A stretch of 64,000 bases of DNA, from the NCBI GenBank assembly GCA_963678705.1, contig OY783223.1:4712001-4776000 (forward strand). Direction: 5' to 3'. The notes below the pieces were generated by a model that had not been told where the DNA came from, did not search any database, and was given only the letters and a program-made list of their open reading frames with translations. Within the stretch, counting starts at the first letter, position 1. Each line of letters starts with the position of its first letter. Below, one piece after another: positions 58,955-64,000 of the stretch. Position numbers and translations under genes: made by a program. The DNA comes from Panorpa germanica (lineage: Eukaryota > Arthropoda > Insecta > Mecoptera > Panorpidae).

Positions 58955-59262
58955 TTATATTATATCTTCCTAAATATGACAATCTGTAAAAATGCAGTAC
59001 GATTTATTTTTAAAAGAAGTTCAAGTCAGTTTGTCAAAAATAAAGAAATAAAAACAATTTCTATTATTAATTATTATAAAAAACATCAATTTTAATTTTG
59101 TTTAACTGTCAAAATTTATATTACTAATGACACATGTGCTAAATTAATTAAACTCAAATTAAAACATGAATGTGACAAGGAATGCTTATTCTAAAAACCT
59201 GAAATCTACATCAAAATGTTAAATAAAAACGTAAATTAAATATAAAAACAGTGAGTTGCAAT
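58955..59262 (-). mobile_element. MITE-2 copy 3, partial, reverse
   Basis: The reverse complement carries the left half of MITE-2 (terminal CACTGTTTTTATATTTAA, GATTTCAGG and TAAGCATTCCTTGTCACATT). It immediately follows copy 2, giving an inverted pair. Its outer terminus is decayed (CAGTGAGTTGCAA). Confidence 0.7.
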
Positions 59263-59828
59263 AAGGGTTTATCCTCGTGTGTCTAGTTCGCAGTCTGAAG
59301 AAGACATTTTCAAATTGTCTGTTGCATTGATTACAAATTTTTCACTATTTTGAATTTCTTTAATTACGTTTTCTTTTACGGTAGCTCACGTTAAAATAAA
59401 AGTTGCTTATCCCTGTTATAGACTCAAGATATTCCACCTCGTCTACATGTGTCGGGCGTAATACCTGTCGCGCCATCTCCTGGTTAAGCTCTAGAGGTGC
59501 TCAAGAAAGTACAGTCGAAAGCGTAACCAAAGAAAATTAGAAGATATATCAAGTCAAGTGGAATACTACAAAAGAAATTTAAACAAATTGAATGTAAATC
59601 CACAATGCATGACAAATACTAATAGCTTAAGATACTTAATAGATTTCAAATTATTCAGGTATGTTTAATTACTGCGTTGTAATCGAATTAGAGTAATGCA
59701 TTTAAATTTCGCGCCTTTTCTTTAATGCTGGCAATACTAACAAGGTCGCAAAGCGTAATTAAACAATAAGTAATATGAATAGCAAATATCACATTATCAG
59801 TATTCAAAGTATTAGAGGCAGGCAGGCA

Positions 59829-59831
<3 letters not shown>
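59263..59831. other. AT-rich non-coding DNA
   Basis: A GC-richer stretch near 59440-59500 (GTGTCGGGCGTAATACCTG) is unassigned. No gene found. Confidence 0.5.

Positions 59832-59902
<71 letters not shown>
59832..59902. repeat. (TA)n microsatellite at a LINE-B 3' end
   Basis: About 35 TA units running directly into AATTAATTGTTTATTG, the 3' end of LINE-B copy 2. Confidence 0.95.
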
Positions 59903-59907
<5 letters not shown>

Positions 59908-60356
59908 TTGTTTATTGTTCGCCTTTCGGCTTTACAATCTACATTCTTAATACATTTTATTTACTTCAACTTACAATTAAATTTACATTATTCTAGACCT
60001 TTTTATTTCCAAAAGTACTTTCTGCTTCTTCTTCTCTTGACCCTCTTCCTTCATTTTCCCTAGTCTTCCTTCTGTACTGGTCTATTCCCTAGTCTATTTT
60101 TCTGGGCTGAAGTTTAACTGTTTCCTCGCTACTTCTTTCTTTCTCCTGCTTCCCTTCACTGCCTCTTTTAGTACTTCCTTTCTCTTCCTTTTCCTTGTGC
60201 AACCCAGCCACCAGCTTATTTATTCTCCTGTTTTTTCTTTCCTTCTTACTATTTCCGCCATCCACCTCTTTCCTTCACTGCCTCCTTTTAATAGCTGGTC
60301 AATATTCCTTTCGCTCGCTACTTTTTCCTTACACTCAAACTTAATGTGCTCCAGTG

Positions 60357-60357
<1 letters not shown>
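59903..60357 (-). pseudogene. LINE-B copy 2: 5'-truncated tail
   Basis: Minus-strand coding from 60357 begins within the finger (TLEHIKFEC) and runs to the TAA at 60222-60220 after GGSEGKRWMAEIVRRKEK. A ~300 bp 3' UTR follows, with the GCC-GAAA-GGC hairpin at 59930-59921. The 5' truncation point at 60357 is followed at once by a TA tract, so the insertion is bracketed by TA repeats on both sides. The 67-residue plus-strand frame (60197-60400) is antisense. Confidence 0.87.

Positions 60358-60397
<40 letters not shown>
60358..60397. repeat. (TA)n microsatellite at the LINE-B 5' truncation point
   Basis: About 20 TA units directly adjoining the truncated 5' end of LINE-B copy 2. Confidence 0.95.
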
Positions 60398-60399
<2 letters not shown>

Positions 60400-60799
60400 A
60401 ATTTTAAAACAACCAACCATAATATAATTACAATTTTTTCAACAGCGCTCTTGTGTTCAACAATAGGTCATCCACATTTATTTCAGTCATTTTGAATTTT
60501 ATTTCGAGGAATGGCAGCGAACAAATTAAATTAAAAATACACTGTTAAAACTATAAAGAAAATAAATAAACAATGTATTTATTTAACACTGTAAAAATAA
60601 TACTATTTATTTTGTTTTATAGTAATTTAATTGCAAATACCTTTTAAAACATAAATCTAATAATAGGTAAAGTTAATCTGATAAAATAAGAATAAATCCG
60701 CTAATTAAAGCATGGATGTTACTTGAAATATATGTAACAATTTACTTAAAGGAAACCTAGTTGTATTTAATTTAATTTTGACTGATATCGTTACTTTAT
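60398..60799. other. AT-rich spacer between two LINE-B copies
   Basis: No gene or repeat recognised. Confidence 0.6.
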
Positions 60800-61345
60800 T
60801 ATTATTAATTGTTTATTGTTCGCCTTTCGGCTTTACAATCTACATTCTTAATACATTTCATTTACTTCAACTTACAATTAAATTTACATTATTCTAGACC
60901 TTTTTATTTCCAAAAGTACTTTCTGCTTCTTCTTCTCTTGACCCTCTTCCTTCATTTTCCCTAGTCTTCCTTCTGTACTGGTCTATTCCCTAGTCTATTT
61001 TTCTGGGCTGAAGTTTAACTGTTTCCTCGCTACTTCTTTCTTTCTCCTGCTTCCCTTCACTGCCTCTTTTAGTACTTCCTTTCTCTCCCTGTTCCTTGTG
61101 CAACCCAGCCACTAGCTTATTTATTCTCCTGTTTTTTCTTTCCTTCTTATTATTTCCGCCATCCACCTCTTTCCTTCACTGCCTCCCTTTAATAGCTGGC
61201 CAACATTCCTTTCGCTCGCTACTTTATGTGCTCCAGTGTTTCGTCCTCCGCTCCGCACACTCTACACTTTCTTTCCTCACTACTTTCCCAGTATCTGTTT
61301 CCTTTTTCCTCATTTCCCAATCTAAACCTTGCTGTTCTTTATTTT
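60800..61345 (-). pseudogene. LINE-B copy 3: longest C-terminal fragment
   Basis: Minus-strand reading from ~61345 gives RTARFRLGNEEKGNRYWESS, then the finger C-x2-C region. A 19 bp deletion near 61220, flanked by ACTT, removes the codons around the last finger cysteine and shifts frame. The remaining tail (GGSEGKRWMAE) ends at the TAA at 61123-61121. The 3' UTR is nearly identical to copy 2, with the hairpin at 60831-60822 and a (TAA)n tail instead of (TA)n. The 86-residue plus frame here is an antisense shadow. Confidence 0.87.
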
Positions 61346-61409
61346 ATAACCAGTAAATTCTCAAAAAGATATTCAAAAAATTATATGATTCTATCATAAA
61401 TAAATTACG

Positions 61410-61640
61410 TCAAATGTAAAGAGGGAGGGGGAAGGGTCAGAAGCGTTGTGACATCACATGCAGTATAAAATATATATAAAAATTTACATGAGATCTAAGA
61501 AAAATCTAAATGGTTTATTATTTACATTTATCTTAAAAGCTATAAAATATTACAAAAAATTCGCAAAATGTGGAAAGGACGGCTGGGTGAGGGTCAAATA
61601 GTATGAAATTTGTGACGGAATTTATGGATGGCCTCTAATC
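61410..61640. repeat. R5-like dispersed repeat
   Basis: Starts with a G-rich block (GAGGGAGGGGGAAGGGTC), then TTGTGACATCACATGCAG, and ends AAATTTGTGACGGAATTTATGG. This layout parallels 33195-33465. Confidence 0.55.
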
Positions 61641-61845
61641 TAAAAAAAAGCTATAATTAGGAATACCAATACTTTATGATACAGGGTTTAAACATAACGA
61701 TTAGGTTAATTATAGTTGCTTAGGATAAGGGTTATGCGTAGTCTAGATTAGTGATTAATTTTAAGTAGAGGGAGTTTTCAATACATAGATAATTTTCTTA
61801 TAGGTTAGTCTAGAGACAAAGAAAGCTGCTGAATATTATAATTTA
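61641..61845. other. Non-coding spacer
   Basis: No feature recognised. Confidence 0.6.
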
Positions 61846-62170
61846 ACTAGCTGTCCCGGCCACGCGTTGCTGTGACTAACGTTTTTGTCATATTACATTA
61901 CATAGCGCCATCTATTGAATATTTACTCAATCTAGTCAACAGAATATTTACTCAATCTAGTCAACAGATGTCGCCATCTTTTAAAATCAGATAATTAATA
62001 ATAAATCATAATAATTAATCATAAATTGAGATGTAAGCTATCCTATCTTTCAAGTTGGATCAAACTGCACCCGGTGTACAAATTTGATTAAAATCGGTTA
62101 AGTAGTTTAGGAGTCCATCGCGGACAAACTCGGACAAACATGTGACACGTAATTTATATATATTAAGATA
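61846..62170 (+). repeat. SINE-like element, first of a tandem pair
   Basis: Starts ACTAGCTGTCCCGGCCACGC and ends TTTATATATATTAAGATA. It holds TTCAAGTTGGATCAAACTGC, ATTAAAATCGGTTAAGTAG and GGAGTCCATCGCGGACAAAC, words I recognise from a widespread arthropod interspersed repeat (probably a non-autonomous retroelement; exact family uncertain). A 24 bp segment (ATATTTACTCAATCTAGTCA...) is duplicated internally at 61920-61967. Confidence 0.7.
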
Positions 62171-62486
62171 GCTGTCCCGGCCACGCGTTGCTGTGCCTAA
62201 CGTAGCTCCATCTATTGAATATTTACTCAATCTAGTCAACAGATTTCGATTTACTCAATCTAGTCAACAGATGTCGCCATCATCGTCGCCCGATGTCATA
62301 TGTCATATACAGATAATTAATAGACAAATAATTAGCAATAAGATAAATAAATTGAGATGTAAGGTATCCTATCTTTCAAGTTGGATCAAACTGGACACGG
62401 TGTACAAATTTCATTAAAATCGGTTAAGTAGTTTAGGAGTCCATAGCGGACAACACAGTGACACGTAATTTATATATATTAAGATA
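62171..62486 (+). repeat. SINE-like element, second of a tandem pair
   Basis: Begins GCTGTCCCGGCCACGCGTTG directly after the AAGATA of the first copy and ends with the same TTAAGATA. The head-to-tail junction lacks only the ACTA. The 74-residue frame at 62193-62417 is inside the repeat and not conserved between the two copies. Confidence 0.75.
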
Positions 62487-63259
62487 AACAAACTTTTAAT
62501 TGGTAACATAAAGTTGTTTTTCTAATTCTACATACATAACAATTTAAAAAAAGATATTGTAATGAATTCTTCATGGCACATTAAATTACTGTCATTATTT
62601 ACTTAATCCATTAGTAGATATAAAATCCAGTGCACAGTAAATTTTATTTGTATATATTTATTTTACTGAAATTAAATTGCTCAGAAAATGTCACAGTTTT
62701 TATAACCTTGTGAATTTTTTTGTGTCTTCCATCATAAAACGGAACACTAAAATAATATCTGGTATAAGATGTATAAATACAAGTATATAACAGAGTTTGT
62801 ATATAGTGCGATGTCTATTATATACTGTACGATGTATATAATACCAGTACATGCACTCTGCGGTGACTATTGTCAATAGACTGTTAGAATTGTTATATAC
62901 ATTTTATTAATGAATAAAAAATACAATGTGTGCTATATTGTATTATAATACAATGTTATTTTAAATAAGAATAACAATGAAATGTCAAAAGTGCATTGAG
63001 TATAACGATAAGTTGAAAAAACGATATTAAAAATGTGTATTATATTTATGATCAGAGGCGTATTAATAAATTTAACGGGCTCTTCAATTGCGTTTTAAAC
63101 TATGCTATAAAAAAGAAAATTTTGGGGAAAAAAGTTATGATGTATTTTTTAAATATATTAGAATAATAGTACCTAAACAGCGGTGCGTTGTTTAACGCGA
63201 ACGCGCTAAAAAGAATTAAGAAAAGAGAGGTTACTTATTCCCAAAAATCTTCTTGAGAG
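62487..63259. other. AT-rich non-coding DNA
   Basis: No recognisable gypsy sequence is present upstream of 63260, so the pol fragment starts abruptly. Confidence 0.55.
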
Positions 63260-63854
63260 CTTTTTGAGTCACTCATTCTGGTGAATGTACCTCGAGGGAA
63301 TGGACAAGTTGAACGATATAATGGCATTATTTGGAAAGCGGTAACATTATTGTTAAAATCGACAGATACGCCAATTACGCAATGGGAAACAGTACTCAAC
63401 ACAGCTTTACATTATGTACTGCTACCAATGCAAGTCCACACGAACGTATATTTACTCATCAACGTAAATCGTTAAGTGGTATTTCTATACCGACATGGCT
63501 AACCATTTCAGGCCCTGTTCTAATGAAAAAGATGGTGCGAAACAGCAAATATGATCCATTGGTAGAAGAAGTGAAATTAATTGAAGCTAATTCAGCTCAT
63601 GTTAAATTAGCAGATGAAAGAGAGAGTACAATATCAGTTCGCCATTTGGCTCCTCGAGGAAGCGACAGAAAAATCTAATCTTCAAATGTCTGATGAAGAA
63701 GACGAAGGAACACCCACCAGAAACCACACCGATAGAAGATTTAAGACAAGAACCTGTTATCAATCCTTCTAACGATGACATACCTATTGTAAAGAAACCT
63801 CCCGACCGAAACAGACGTCCACTGACCCATCTTGCAGACTACGTACAACACTAA
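63260..63854 (+). pseudogene. Ty3/gypsy retrotransposon: integrase C-terminal fragment
   Basis: Three consecutive plus-strand frames encode one broken pol end. Frame 1 (63260 to ~63405) has PRGNGQVERYNGIIWKA, the end of the integrase core including the region of the catalytic glutamate. Frame 2 (~63405-63678) has TNASPHERIF, then SKYDPLVEEVKLIEANSAHV and SVRHLAPRG, as in the C-terminal domain of Ty3/gypsy integrases of arthropods. Frame 3 (63669-63854) has a basic, proline-rich tail ending RRPLTHLADYVQH. Two frameshifts and the lack of any upstream reverse transcriptase make it a dead 5'-truncated remnant. No LTR is recognised in the last 146 bp. Confidence 0.85.
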
Positions 63855-64000
63855 AGAGGCTGGAAGAATGAAATGGTTATGAAATCTAGTAGTATTAGAT
63901 TTCATTATTATGATAGAAAAACAAAATATTACTAGTCAAAATATATCTGATTAAAGCTTATAGAAGTGAATCTTAAGTATTATTATTACATTTACTACAT
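63855..64000. other. Sequence downstream of gypsy pol; possible LTR start
   Basis: Contains a short inverted repeat GAAATCTA (63881-63888) / TAGATTTC (63896-63903). In a full gypsy element the polypurine tract and 3' LTR would begin here, but the window ends before this can be judged. Confidence 0.35.

Noticed and set aside
60197..60400. 67-residue ORF and the related ORF at 61096-61356
   Set aside because: Antisense shadows of LINE-B copies 2 and 3; the former ends in TA repeats.
1..64000. CRISPR arrays, bacterial operons or phage modules
   Set aside because: No spacer-repeat arrays, no ribosome-binding-site-led gene clusters and no long frames; the sequence is eukaryotic.

Overview
The window reads as AT-rich nuclear DNA from an arthropod, most likely an insect. 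Evidence: very low GC throughout, long (TA)n, (CA)n and (GA)n microsatellites, a mariner-family transposase relic, 3' ends of several non-LTR retrotransposons (LINEs) of types common in insects, a Ty3/gypsy integrase fragment, and several families of short inverted-repeat elements. I found no host protein-coding gene that I can name, no rRNA, no intact tRNA and no CRISPR array. The longest open frames are either transposon relics or artefacts of simple repeats. The window is best described as an intergenic or long-intron desert built from decayed mobile elements. No order-level identification is justified.

Layout. 1-7.6 kb: AT-rich DNA with one LINE-A relic (1631-1902), two copies of a ~635 bp MITE with AATGGGCTTGTGTCCT ends (here MITE-1) and a copy of a dispersed ~150 bp repeat. 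7.6-17.4 kb: TA microsatellites, a repeat with 32 bp subterminal units (7675-8152), two full MITE-1 copies (one nested in a foldback element at 11740-12910), a TIR element starting CAGGGTGTCCC (13469-14260) and a MITE-2 copy (16841-17351). 17.4-28.6 kb: a G-rich (TTGGGG)-like patch, a 110 bp hairpin, two tandem duplications, LINE-A copy 2, a candidate exon and the inverted partner of the 7.7 kb repeat. 29.0-29.9 kb: a mariner with both ends but a gutted transposase. 30-46 kb: GTGACGTCAC-type repeats, a CCCAGGTAGAAA TIR element, LINE-C copy 1, LINE-A copy 3 with RNase H remnants, and a CRE-like palindrome. 45.4-56.2 kb: two MITE-3 copies, LINE-C copy 2, a diverged LINE-B (48.3-48.8 kb), a reversed MITE-1, LINE-B copy 1 and two convergent LINE-A tails. 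56.2-64 kb: a LINE-D zinc-finger fragment, MITE-2 copies, LINE-B copies 2 and 3 next to TA tracts, a tandem SINE-like pair and the end of a Ty3/gypsy pol at the right edge.

The components do not form a cooperating gene system. The organising theme is element-on-element insertion: TA microsatellites abut element ends repeatedly, a MITE sits inside a foldback element, and LINE tails sit next to one another. Family and repeat names here (LINE-A to D, MITE-1 to 3, R1 to R6) are local labels, not database names. All similarities were judged by eye within the window, and copy boundaries are approximate to about 5-20 bp.
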